Assembly: GCA_035516255.1 (NCBI GenBank)
Contig: DATJAL010000044.1
Span: 41,023 to 105,022, forward strand
Direction: 5' to 3'
DNA length: 64,000 bases
From: Chitinivibrionales bacterium
Lineage (GTDB): Bacteria; Fibrobacterota; Chitinivibrionia; Chitinivibrionales; FEN-1185
The notes under the pieces: generated by a model
The model's database searches: none
Told to the model about the DNA's origin: nothing
The model's input: the letters and a program-made list of their open reading frames with translations, nothing else
Shown: in pieces, positions 17,058-26,000 of the stretch
Position numbering within the stretch: position 1 is the stretch's first letter
Layout: every line of letters starts with the position of its first letter
Made by a program: the position numbers and the translations under genes

Positions 17058-17951
17058 ATGTCGCTCAAACCCTATGACAAACCCCATCTCTCCTATGATG
17101 ATCAAGTCCAGCTGTTTGTCAAACGCGGCCTCCTGGTGCGCGATCTGAAGGCAGCTGCGGAATTCCTTTCACGTGTAAGCTATTACAGACTGAGCGCCTA
17201 TCGCTTCCCTTTCTTGCAGCAGAACGACTTGTTTCTACCTGGAACCTCTTTTGAGCAACTCACCAGACTTTACAAGCTCGACGACGCGCTGCGTCAAGCG
17301 TTTATCTGCGCGCTTTCTCCCATTGAGATTTACCTCCGCACAAGGGTCACCTATCAACTTACGGCAAAATATGGACCGTTTGTGCAGTACGATCCGTCTG
17401 TGTTTAGGTCGACATTTGACCACGCAAAATGGGTTCAAGCGGTGGAAATCGAAATCGTCAGGGGGCATGAGACCTTCTTGGATCATTTCAAGTCAAAATA
17501 CTCGGGGTTTCCCCGTCTCCCTCTTTGGATGGCCGTCGAAGTGATGAGTTTCGGAAGCATTTCCAAACTGTATGGCGGATTGTTACCCGATCCCCAACGC
17601 AGTATCAGCAGCATTTTCGGTATACACCATTCGGTGTTGCACAACTGGATGCACGCACTCACCTACGTTCGAAATGTATGCGCTCATCACAGCCGACTCT
17701 GGAACAGGGAGCTGGCAATAAGGCCCGAGATTCCTCGCAAGGCTGCTGAGTGGCAAAAAATTCACATCGACAATACTCGTATCTTTTCTATTGCCGCCGT
17801 CGTTGATTGGATAACCACCAAAGCATTGCTCCCGAGTCCTGCAATTGAAAAAATGTTCTCGGTAATCGACGAGATTCAAAAACAAGGCTCACGGTTTCCG
17901 GCCTTCATGGGAATTCCATCCGATGTGCAGCTCCGGCCGTTGTGGAAATAG
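17058..17951 (+). CDS. AbiF/AbiD-like (Abi_2 family) HEPN protein
   Basis: A 297-residue protein of the Abi_2 family. The ATG at 17058 gives the usual opening MSLKPYDKPHLSYDDQVQLFVKRGL, quoted in part as YDKPHLSYDDQVQLF; the family's 'L..v.YYRLSAY..PF' segment follows (FLSRVSYYRLSAYRFPF). Near the C-terminal third is a HEPN ribonuclease motif R-x4-H: Arg205 and His210 in YVRNVCAHHSRLWNREL. An alternative ATG at 17028 would lie within the upstream hairpin and is unlikely. Abi_2 proteins act in phage abortive infection, probably by cleaving RNA, and related AbiF proteins have been proposed as relatives of Cas13. The adjacent small RNA candidate and the accessory setting support a defence or toxin-antitoxin role. 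Confidence 0.85.
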   Translation: MSLKPYDKPHLSYDDQVQLFVKRGLLVRDLKAAAEFLSRVSYYRLSAYRFPFLQQNDLFLPGTSFEQLTRLYKLDDALRQAFICALSPIEIYLRTRVTYQLTAKYGPFVQYDPSVFRSTFDHAKWVQAVEIEIVRGHETFLDHFKSKYSGFPRLPLWMAVEVMSFGSISKLYGGLLPDPQRSISSIFGIHHSVLHNWMHALTYVRNVCAHHSRLWNRELAIRPEIPRKAAEWQKIHIDNTRIFSIAAVVDWITTKALLPSPAIEKMFSVIDEIQKQGSRFPAFMGIPSDVQLRPLWK

Positions 17952-18002
17952 AAGGTGTACTTTCAGGCAAGCCCCCCTCCCCATTCCCCATTAACATCTT
18001 GA

Positions 18003-19898
18003 TTACTTGACACTCGGGAACCTGCTCAAATCCGTATGCGGCAGAAACAGCGCCGCCACATAGGCGTCCATGTACCGGTTGTCGGACGACAGGTCGATGT
18101 AGGTCATGCGCCTGGCCAGGGCGGCCATCTCGTCGCGCCGCGTCTTTGACAATAGCGAAAGCGTCGCGCCGGTGAGCGAGGAATTGCCCAGGTAGCTGAA
18201 GCGGTCGCGCGGGATGTCGGGCAGCATGCCGATGCGCACCGCGTGCTCGATGTTGATGAACCGCCCGAACCCGCCCGCGATTGACACGCGCGAAATGCTC
18301 CCGAAGGTGAGGCCGATGTTAGACAGCATGAGGTCGCAGGCGGCGTAGATCGCGCCCTTGGTGCGGATGAGGTTTTCGATGTCGGCCTCGGTGATCACGA
18401 TCTCCTTGTTCGCGTACGCGGCCGCGGACTTGACAAGGAGGACCCCGCGGGTGCCCTCGACCCGGGGCGCGCGCCATACCGGCACGCGGTCGGTGATCTT
18501 GCCGGCCCGGTCGATGAGGCCCTTCGAATACAGCTCGCCGAGCAGCGAAATGAGCCCCGACCCGCAGATGCCCTTGGGCTTTCCGCCGCCGATCACGCCG
18601 TATTTCACGTCCTTCATTTTCGGGTCGATGTCGAACGATTCAATGGCGCCGTCGGCCGCGCGCATGCCGCACTTGATGCCCGAGCCCTCGAACGCCGGCC
18701 CGGCCGAGCACGCGGCCGCCATGAGGAACTCGGCGTTGCCGATCACGATCTCGCCGTTGGTGCCGATGTCCATGAACAGGCCCACGCCCTTGGCGTCATT
18801 GATCATGGGCGCGGCAAGCAGGCCCGACGTGATGTCGCCGCCCACGTAGGAGCCCGCGCCCGGCGCGAACGACACGGCTGCCAGCGGGTGCGCGTTGAGC
18901 CCGAGCTCGCGCGCGGTCATGACCGCCGGGCTGTTGACAACCGGAACATACGGGCTTTCGCGGATGGTCTGCGGCGGCAGGCCCAGCAGCAGGTGCACCA
19001 TGGTGGTGTTGCCCGCGATCGCGACGTTGAACACGGACGATGCCGGCGTTTTTATCTCCTTGAGGCATCCGTCAATGAGGCCGTTGACCGTGGAAAGCAC
19101 GAGCGTGCGCAGCTCCTCGCGCCGCTTTTCCGTTTTCGCGAACTCGATGCGCGCGATGACGTCGGCGCCGCGGCTGATCTGGGCGTTGTAGTCAGACCTG
19201 CTGGCGAGGATCTTGCCGTCCGCCATGTCAACGCAATGCATCGAAATCGTGGTGGTGCCGATGTCGCACGCGATGCCGATGGAGCGCTGCGACTTATCGC
19301 CGGGCTCCACCGATTCAACCACAAGACCGGCGCCCTCGTCGCGCGCGCGGACCGTCACCTGCCCGTTCTGGCCGCGCAGCGCCTCGGGCAGCTTTCGCAG
19401 TGCGGGAAGGTCGCAGCGGATGGCGCCGGCCTGTTCGGCGGCCTTGCGCAGTTGTTTTTCGAGGCGGCCGAAGTCCGAGGCGTTGTTGTCGGCCGTCGGC
19501 GGCTCGACGCTCAGCGAATACGACTTGACAATAGGTGAAATGTCCTTTGGCGCGGGGAACAGTTCGGGCGGGATCGCCATGAGGTCTTTTCCGAGCGCCA
19601 TTCCCGCCGCCTCTTTTGCACGGTCATGGAGTACGGCGACAACGGCGTCCCCGCACACCGCGGCCTGGCACGACAGGATCTGCAGCGGGCCGTCGGCCGG
19701 CGTCACGGAAAACTTCCTGCCCTTGACTTCCACGCATCCCTCGATGAGCTCCACCAGGCATTTGTGGCAGGTGCCCTTGCCCCCGCATTCGAGGTGAAGG
19801 CTGGCATCGCCGAGCAGTGCGGCGGCATCGGACAGCCTGGTGCCTTCGGCGATTTCGCCGGATTTTTTGGAAGGGAGAAACGTGATGGTGGGGGGCAT
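18003..19898 (-). CDS. RACo-like corrinoid-protein activator (2Fe-2S + ASKHA, DUF4445)
   Basis: A 631-residue protein with the RACo layout. The N-terminal ferredoxin-like domain has the 2Fe-2S ligands CGGKGTCHKC plus a later Cys (ILSCQA), then a linker. An ASKHA ATPase region starts at GIACDIGTTTISMHCVDM and continues through IAGNTTMVHLLLG, FMDIGTNGEIVIG and GICGSGLISLLGEL. Such proteins use ATP to reduce inactive Co(II) to Co(I) in corrinoid proteins. Encoded beside CODH/ACS, its target should be the corrinoid iron-sulfur protein AcsC/AcsD. The ATG at 19898 puts the ferredoxin fold at the right distance from the N-terminus; no strong ribosome site is visible. One secreted-protein gene and repeats separate it from acsC. 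Confidence 0.9.
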   Translation of the reverse strand: MPPTITFLPSKKSGEIAEGTRLSDAAALLGDASLHLECGGKGTCHKCLVELIEGCVEVKGRKFSVTPADGPLQILSCQAAVCGDAVVAVLHDRAKEAAGMALGKDLMAIPPELFPAPKDISPIVKSYSLSVEPPTADNNASDFGRLEKQLRKAAEQAGAIRCDLPALRKLPEALRGQNGQVTVRARDEGAGLVVESVEPGDKSQRSIGIACDIGTTTISMHCVDMADGKILASRSDYNAQISRGADVIARIEFAKTEKRREELRTLVLSTVNGLIDGCLKEIKTPASSVFNVAIAGNTTMVHLLLGLPPQTIRESPYVPVVNSPAVMTARELGLNAHPLAAVSFAPGAGSYVGGDITSGLLAAPMINDAKGVGLFMDIGTNGEIVIGNAEFLMAAACSAGPAFEGSGIKCGMRAADGAIESFDIDPKMKDVKYGVIGGGKPKGICGSGLISLLGELYSKGLIDRAGKITDRVPVWRAPRVEGTRGVLLVKSAAAYANKEIVITEADIENLIRTKGAIYAACDLMLSNIGLTFGSISRVSIAGGFGRFINIEHAVRIGMLPDIPRDRFSYLGNSSLTGATLSLLSKTRRDEMAALARRMTYIDLSSDNRYMDAYVAALFLPHTDLSRFPSVK

Positions 19899-19948
19899 GT
19901 AGGAAAAATACAAAGCGCCCAAACATTACCTATAGATATTGGTGGGGC

Positions 19949-20235
19949 AACCACTTCGTGGTTTCCCCTGGCCCCCGGCTTTCCCGCGCCGCGCGACATT
20001 CGAGTAGCGAATTTATTAATGAACACGTACTTGTGTTGGGCTTGCCGAGGCATCGAAACGCGGCGCGGGACGATCCGGGGGCACACCCCTTCCTGCAAAG
20101 GTGCGCGCGAGTTCGCTCGCTTTACGCTCGCGATGCGTCGCACCTTCGCAACGCAACCGCTGCGGAATACCCCCTCCGCCTACGGCGGTGTCCCCCTTGA
20201 TAAGGGGGATTATATACTTAACTCCCTTTTCGAAA
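19949..20235. repeat. GC-rich dispersed repeat (type B), long copy
   Basis: A block opening ggtggggcaaccacttcgtg and containing gggacgatccgggggcacac. It is shared with 53951-54115, but carries about 70 extra bases here (from about 20000) that the other copy lacks. Several strong hairpins (CACTTCGTG, CGAGCG arms). No gene is seen between 19899 and 20351. Confidence 0.65.
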
Positions 20236-20351
20236 GAAACGGAGGATAAGGTATTGAACCTTTCACATCCTTCCGCCGACTATAGAAGTATCAAGGAGAG
20301 GTCAAAGCGCTTCATTTTCTGAAAATTGAAACAATTTAAAAAAGAGGCAGA

Positions 20352-21182
20352 ATGCGAGCTGCTAACTGGCTTCTAATCGGTCTATTGTTTTTGTTCGGTT
20401 ACGGCACCACTTCAACAGCGATTCCGATTACCGGTATTACCTTCACTCAAACTTCTTCTACCGTTGTCTCTGGAAACGGCCTGAGTCTCACTCTGTCGAT
20501 AGACTCGACGAGCTATCAGCCGGGGCAGCAGATTTCTATTACAATTGCTGAAAAGAACACCCTGGCAACGAAAGACAGTATCGAAGCAGCTAATGCATGG
20601 TTTGTTCAAGGTCTAAACATGGGCCGCCCTTGCGGGACAAATCATCCTTTTGGAATATCTATCCTGCAAGGAAATTACGATACAACAAACGTGGCTTCCA
20701 TCACTCCGCTCCACCTTTACGACCCGAATGTAGTGTATTGGTGCCCTCTGCCGCTATCTGTTATTACTGCCTACGATTTTCAACCTTCAAGTGATACAGC
20801 TGTCATTTATTCCTATTCCGTGCTGACACCCGACAGCTCATTGCCACCTTGGTCGATGAAAATGATCGGCAAGGTTAGTTCGACAGGATATTGGGCTGGT
20901 AATCCCCCAGCAGCGACCTTCATTAACTTTACTCCTGGTATCTACACCGTCGTTGGAGGTGATGAATGGGGTGCACTGGTTATACTCCATTTCACTGTTA
21001 CACCAGCAACGGCTGTAACATCGCCTCACCAGAAGCTGAATCTTCAGGCAAAAGTAATACCCCAAGGATGCGTTTATAATATTAGAGGAGCGTTGGTATC
21101 TTCATCTGGACGGCGAGGACAGATCCCTGGAATTTACTTTATCAAAAGCGGCCGTACTGGACTGTTTACTGTAATCAGGTAA
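20352..21182 (+). CDS. Secreted protein with type IX-like C-terminal tail
   Basis: A 276-residue protein. AAGAGGC precedes the ATG, and the signal peptide is MRAANWLLIGLLFLFGYGTT. The body is Ser/Thr/Pro-rich and beta-like (GLSLTLSIDSTSYQPGQQIS, ITIAEKNTL), resembling an Ig-like intracellular-proteinase-inhibitor (BsuPI) or related sandwich. The end, YNIRGALVSSSGRRG followed by IPGIYFIKSGRTGLF, matches the 'y...G......G...pGiYf.....g......' pattern of type IX sorting tails. It interrupts the CODH/ACS region in the opposite direction and has somewhat lower GC than its neighbours, so it may be an insertion. No enzymatic motif. Confidence 0.65.
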   Translation: MRAANWLLIGLLFLFGYGTTSTAIPITGITFTQTSSTVVSGNGLSLTLSIDSTSYQPGQQISITIAEKNTLATKDSIEAANAWFVQGLNMGRPCGTNHPFGISILQGNYDTTNVASITPLHLYDPNVVYWCPLPLSVITAYDFQPSSDTAVIYSYSVLTPDSSLPPWSMKMIGKVSSTGYWAGNPPAATFINFTPGIYTVVGGDEWGALVILHFTVTPATAVTSPHQKLNLQAKVIPQGCVYNIRGALVSSSGRRGQIPGIYFIKSGRTGLFTVIR

Positions 21183-21273
21183 TCAAGTATATAATTCCCC
21201 TGATAAGGGGGATGTATTTGTCGAATCTCCCGGTATTTAAATTGATATAACAATTGCGGCGGGGAATTTTATT

Positions 21274-21447
21274 GCCGCGCGTTAGGCAGGACTGGAGGCC
21301 GCTATGAAGAGCGGTGCTGCCCGGACCCCGGCGGGCCTCCGCCATCGGGCCGTGGCAGCCCGAGCCGACAGGCGAGACCGGAAGGACGGCCGACCCCCGC
21401 GTGTAGGGGCGGTTCGCGAACCGCCCCTACACGCGGGGGGAACGCCC
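21274..21447 (-). repeat. GGGCGTT...CCTAACGC element, copy 3 (reverse)
   Basis: In reverse orientation this copy runs from GGGCGTTCCCCC (21436-21447) to CCTAACGCGCGGC (about 21274-21286). Its first hairpin is replaced by a 46-bp perfect palindrome (21394-21439). It lies directly downstream of acsC. Confidence 0.75.
21394..21439. repeat. 46-bp perfect palindrome
   Basis: Two 23-base arms with no loop, centred between 21416 and 21417 on GGTTCGCGAACC and flanked by GTAGGGGC/GCCCCTAC. It would form a very stable cruciform or RNA hairpin just after the acsC stop (21454). Confidence 0.95.
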
Positions 21448-21453
21448 AACTTT

Positions 21454-22809
21454 TTATTTTTTATTCGCAAACTTCTTCATGAACGGCCCCAGGTCCGACG
21501 CCTCCTGGGGCCCCACGAGCACCTCCCAGCCCGGCATCTGCTCCTCGAGCTCGCCGGAGATGGAGGCGACGTAGCCGGGGATGATGATTTTGCGCGAGGC
21601 GTATTGCCCGTCAACATCCTTGCTTTTAAGGAAAGCGCCGATCTTCTCGCCGTTGAACTTGCGCGCGGCCCAGGCCGTGAGCACGCTCATGCCCTCGGCG
21701 TCCACGATGGCGAGGTGCGCGGGCACGCCCGCGTTCTCGAGCTCGCCGCTCACGATGAAATACGTGAGCGAGAAATTGGTGGTGACCACGAACGGCGCGT
21801 CGGGAGCGGGCTCCCCTATCTTATAGATGTTCGCGTCAACCTGGATCGGCTTTTGCGGGTCGGTGAAGATGTTCTGGCGCAGCATGAGCAGGGGAAGGAG
21901 AGATTCTTTTTCTGACTTATCAATGACGACGACGGATGCATATTTGCAGATCGCGCTTGACGCATCGGCAACCATATCGGCGGCCGATTGCCTTCCTGTG
22001 ACGAAATTGATGAGGGGATATCCCATCTGTTTCACCGACGAGGCAATCGCGGCTTTTCGCATTACGGTGTTGTTCTGGATCATGGCCGCGGCATTTTCCG
22101 CGGGCACGTCCAGTATGATATTCCTCTGGCCCATGCCGGCGCATTTCTGCGTGAGCTCAAACACACCATCTATTGCGGCGGCGCTGACGCATACCGGCAT
22201 TTTCGACCGGATTGAAAACGGGACAAGCTCTTCGACGTTTTGATTTGTCACCGCATGCAGAAGCGGCGCGCGCATGGCAACAGCAGTTCCGCATTCAATC
22301 AGATTTCTTACGAATTTACTTTTTAGGATGATTGCGCCGGAAAACTTTTGGCTGCAAATCCTGGCCGCATCAACAAACTTTTTAACGTCTCCGCTTTTAT
22401 TGTTGATGCACAGCATGTCAATGCGGAGCGTCTCGCCCACTCTGACGATTGCGTAGGACTCCATCTCCGCGGCAATTTCTGCCATTTCCTCCTCACTCGC
22501 CGAGTCATCCACCTGGACTGCAATAGCGGTCGGGTGCACGAATGTCTTGTCGTGCCGGAACATGACGGTTTCATTCCCCACCGCCGCGGCCTTTTCGCCT
22601 GTTCCTATTTTGACAAGTCTGATCGGCGGCTCGCTCGCCGCGCCGATCACGGTTTTGGCTTCTTCCGAAGCGTACGGGCAAGCGGCAAGCTCGGCGTTCT
22701 TCTGCGCCAGTTTCATGGCGAACGCCATGCAGGTTGCCACCCCGCATTCCCCGCAATTTGTTTTCGGGAGCAGCTTGAAGATGTCCATGCCCGTGAGTTT
22801 CTTAGCCAT
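21454..22809 (-). CDS. acsC: Corrinoid iron-sulfur protein large subunit (acetyl-CoA synthase gamma)
   Basis: A 451-residue protein of normal family length. The N-terminal Fe4S4 motif is seen as CGECGVATC then CPY (Cys-x2-Cys-x4-Cys-x16-Cys), in the same position as in known CFeSP large subunits. A TIM-barrel region follows, and a C-terminal B12-binding region contains ANIYKIGEPAPDAPFVVTTN and LAIVDAEGMSVLTAWAARKF. With AcsD it carries the methyl group on cobalamin from methyl-tetrahydrofolate to the acetyl-CoA synthase A-cluster. It follows the fused acsB-acsD gene, separated by 274 bases that include a repeat element. The upstream ribosome site is weak. Confidence 0.95.
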   Translation of the reverse strand: MAKKLTGMDIFKLLPKTNCGECGVATCMAFAMKLAQKNAELAACPYASEEAKTVIGAASEPPIRLVKIGTGEKAAAVGNETVMFRHDKTFVHPTAIAVQVDDSASEEEMAEIAAEMESYAIVRVGETLRIDMLCINNKSGDVKKFVDAARICSQKFSGAIILKSKFVRNLIECGTAVAMRAPLLHAVTNQNVEELVPFSIRSKMPVCVSAAAIDGVFELTQKCAGMGQRNIILDVPAENAAAMIQNNTVMRKAAIASSVKQMGYPLINFVTGRQSAADMVADASSAICKYASVVVIDKSEKESLLPLLMLRQNIFTDPQKPIQVDANIYKIGEPAPDAPFVVTTNFSLTYFIVSGELENAGVPAHLAIVDAEGMSVLTAWAARKFNGEKIGAFLKSKDVDGQYASRKIIIPGYVASISGELEEQMPGWEVLVGPQEASDLGPFMKKFANKK

Positions 22810-22840
22810 TAGTAATCCATTTCGTTATTCTAATCAAATT

Positions 22841-22900
22841 GGGCGTTCCCCCGCTTCGCGGCGGTCGGTTCTCCCTCCGGTCGCCCCTAACGCGGCGGCA
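22841..22900 (+). repeat. GGGCGTT...CCTAACGC element, copy 4 (short)
   Basis: A 60-bp minimal copy: GGGCGTTCCCCCGC, one hairpin, GGTCGGTTCTCCCTCCGG, then CCCCTAACGCGGCGGCA. It lies between acsC and the acsB-acsD fusion, so it is antisense within the presumed operon transcript. Confidence 0.75.
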
Positions 22901-23083
22901 GACTTTATCATCTTAAAAAGCCGTTGCTGCGCCGGGCGGGCATTTGTCAATCATCAGTCGACATTCAGATCGCCGGAAATTCCTTCTTTCCAATGCCGCT
23001 CGCGGGTGCGCACAACGGAAGAATGAATCGTGCAACTGTCGGTACCCGGCCGCACCCATGAGGGGGAAGACCTCCCCACCATA

Positions 23084-26000
23084 TCACTTATTTTTCATCT
23101 TATCAATAATTCTCTTCACTGTCTTGACGGCCTCAGGATAATACATCACCAATAGATTCGTCCCCGCATTAATCAACGCCATTGCGGCACTGATCTCAAG
23201 ATTCGCCCCTCTTGTCGATGCATCACCCCACATTGAAAATTCCTTACCGCTCGCATTCGCCTCCTTGCATTTTGCCGTCTCGAATCCGATGGTGGAAATG
23301 AACGGCATGCCAAGCATCGCGTCGCCGCTAAGCGCGGCCAGCCTGATGCGCTCCATCACCGAATAGCTGTATTCGAGGCCGTAGCCGAGCGCGCCGGTCA
23401 TGGGGTCGATCACGATTTTTTCAGGCTTCATTCCCATGGTGGTGAGCAGGATGGCGAGCTGCTTGGCCATGTTCACGTCGATGGGAGACTGCGCCACGAT
23501 GCAATGGCCGTAGCCCATTGCCGCGCCCGCGATGGTCTTGTAGTTGTCGGTCTCGGCCCAGTTGAGCAGCAGGTTTTCACCCGCGAAATCGGCTGCGACC
23601 TTCTTCATCACCTCGTTGCGCTTGTCAAAATGCGCGGGCCCGCTCACGATGACGGGAACGCCCACGGCCCTGAGCACGGCGCCGACGGCGTCGGCCGCGT
23701 GCTGCGCCGGGCGGTTTCCCTTGTCCGGGTGGCACCCGTCAAGCCGTACGCTTATCGCCTGTGCCCCGAGTTTTTCCACGCAATGGCGCGCCATGGCCGC
23801 CGGGTCTGAAAGCATTGTCCCGAAATGATCGCGCAATGCTGTGGGATACTTTTCCGGCGGCGCGTCAAACACCTCCATGGCAATGGCGGGCGGGGCACCC
23901 GCTGCGCCTTCCGCGTACCTGAACGGCAATATGCCTTCACCGCCGAGCACGAGGCTCGAGGTGCGCGTGCCGCTGCCTCCCAGGGTCACGCTAACGACTT
24001 TTCCGGAAAACGCTTCCTTTGCATGAGAGAACTTTGTCGGCAGAACAATGTCCGGTCCCGCTTGGACTTCTTCTGAAGATGAATCTTTTTCCCGCGTAAT
24101 GCTTTTTCCCTGCAATGATTCCGCTGAAGCAAGCAGTGATTTTACGGCATCCTGCAATGTCGGATCTGCCGGACCCGACGCGGCCTTGTATGACAAGTCA
24201 GCCACCACCGCCCTCAAATAGGCAAGCGACTCATCAACCGAAGCGTTGGGGCCTGGAACCGGCGGAATATCCACAGGCTCCCGGATGTGCGTCTGCTTTC
24301 GCGTCGGTGCCCGCTTGTCCGCCACCGGCCTTGAAGCCTCCGCTTTCGGTTCACCCGGTCCAGTTTTTCCGGACTCCCGGCTTGCATCAACTTTTTGCGC
24401 CTCGGGGCCCGGCTGCGTAATGTCCCACATGTCAAGAGCAGGGTGCTTTCTCGCCTTGAGAAACGCCATAATCGCGGCGGTATCGGTCCCTACCGTCTCG
24501 TCGGCTATCCTGTCGAGCAGGTCCGGCCACTGCGTGCGCTTCGCCGCGATCTCGAGGTCTTCCTTCATCTGCGCCTTCAGTTGCGACGGCATCCATACGA
24601 TGCGCGAGATCCCGCCTTCGGCGGCAAGAAATTTTTTCGACAGCAGGAAACTCTTGCCGCAGCCGATGAACCCGGGCGTCTGCTGGCCGCCGCCAACGTT
24701 GCCGGCGAGCGTGGAGAACTTCATGCCGAGCGGCGTGTCGCCCGGATATTCCCGGTTGACGACGATCACGCCGTTGAGCTCGGGCGAAACGCCGCAGATC
24801 GCCTCGAAGCAGCCGCACGAGGTCATGGGGTTCTTCATGATCGAGTACATGGTGATTTCCTCGACCGCCTTGTTGGAATGCTGGTACACGTAGTCGTTGA
24901 TGTTTCTCCACACGCCGCGCACCGGGTCGAGCAGTTCCCCTTTGGCAAGGGGCTGGTTGGGGCCCGTGGGGTCGATCTCGTAGGCCGCCTTGCCGTCGAG
25001 CCAGTTGTAGGCGCCGCACAGGCCGAGCCGCTCGGGCGTGATCACGCACACGTGGTTGGGCGCGAACGACTGGCACAGCAGGCACGAGTAAAAAATGTCG
25101 GCGCTTTCGTCGGTCATGGACTCGAGCCGCAAATTGCGCTCGCGGTACACGGCGCGCGCCTTTTTAATGAGCTCCTCCACCGTTGCGGCGTCGGTGTGCA
25201 GCGTCACCTGCACCTTGTCGATGATGGCCGGATATTCGGCGAGGAATTTTGCACGGATGATCTCGCCCAGGTGTCTGATGCGGAATCCTTTTGCGAACGC
25301 GTCCTTGCTGATGCGCACCCAGATGATGTCGCGCTGGCCCATGTGCCACACGCCCTCCGCGCCGTTGACAAGATGATGTATCTGGCGCTCCAGAATGGGC
25401 TCGAAGTCGGGCTGCATCTTGCGTCCCGCGACTTCCACCCAGATGGCGAGCGGAAGCTGCGTTCCGGCGGGAACTTGATCGGCCTCCTTGCCGACCACGG
25501 TGATTTTTCCGTCTTCCACCTCTGCGGGTTCCTTCATGGTGCAATATTCAAACGCCGTGGTTTTATTGCCGCCGAACTCCACCTGCACCTGTTCCTTGCG
25601 GATGCGCTCCCCCTCGAAAGCGGGGCCGTAGTTCACGGGGATGGGCACCGTGGTGATCTTCACCTTGCAGCCGCGCACTTCGAGCGCTTTCGACACGATC
25701 GAGTCGAGCGGCACGTTGCTCACCACGTGCTCGTAGGTGCAGATGCCGGTGGGAAGGATCTGGGGGATCGCCGTGTTTGCAATGGTGGGAAACCCGTAGT
25801 TGATGCAGCCGGCCGCGGCCGCGTATTTCTCTTCGTCAACTTCGCCGAGCGCGAGCACGAACGCGAAAACCCTGTTCTTGTTGTAGGCAAGGTTGCGCTT
25901 GAAGTCGCCCTTCTTGACGCCGCCGAAAGACAGCGCGGCGCGGCTGGCAAAGCCCAGAGAGTGTATCGCGGCACTGATGTCCTTGCCGAAAGGGACCAGC

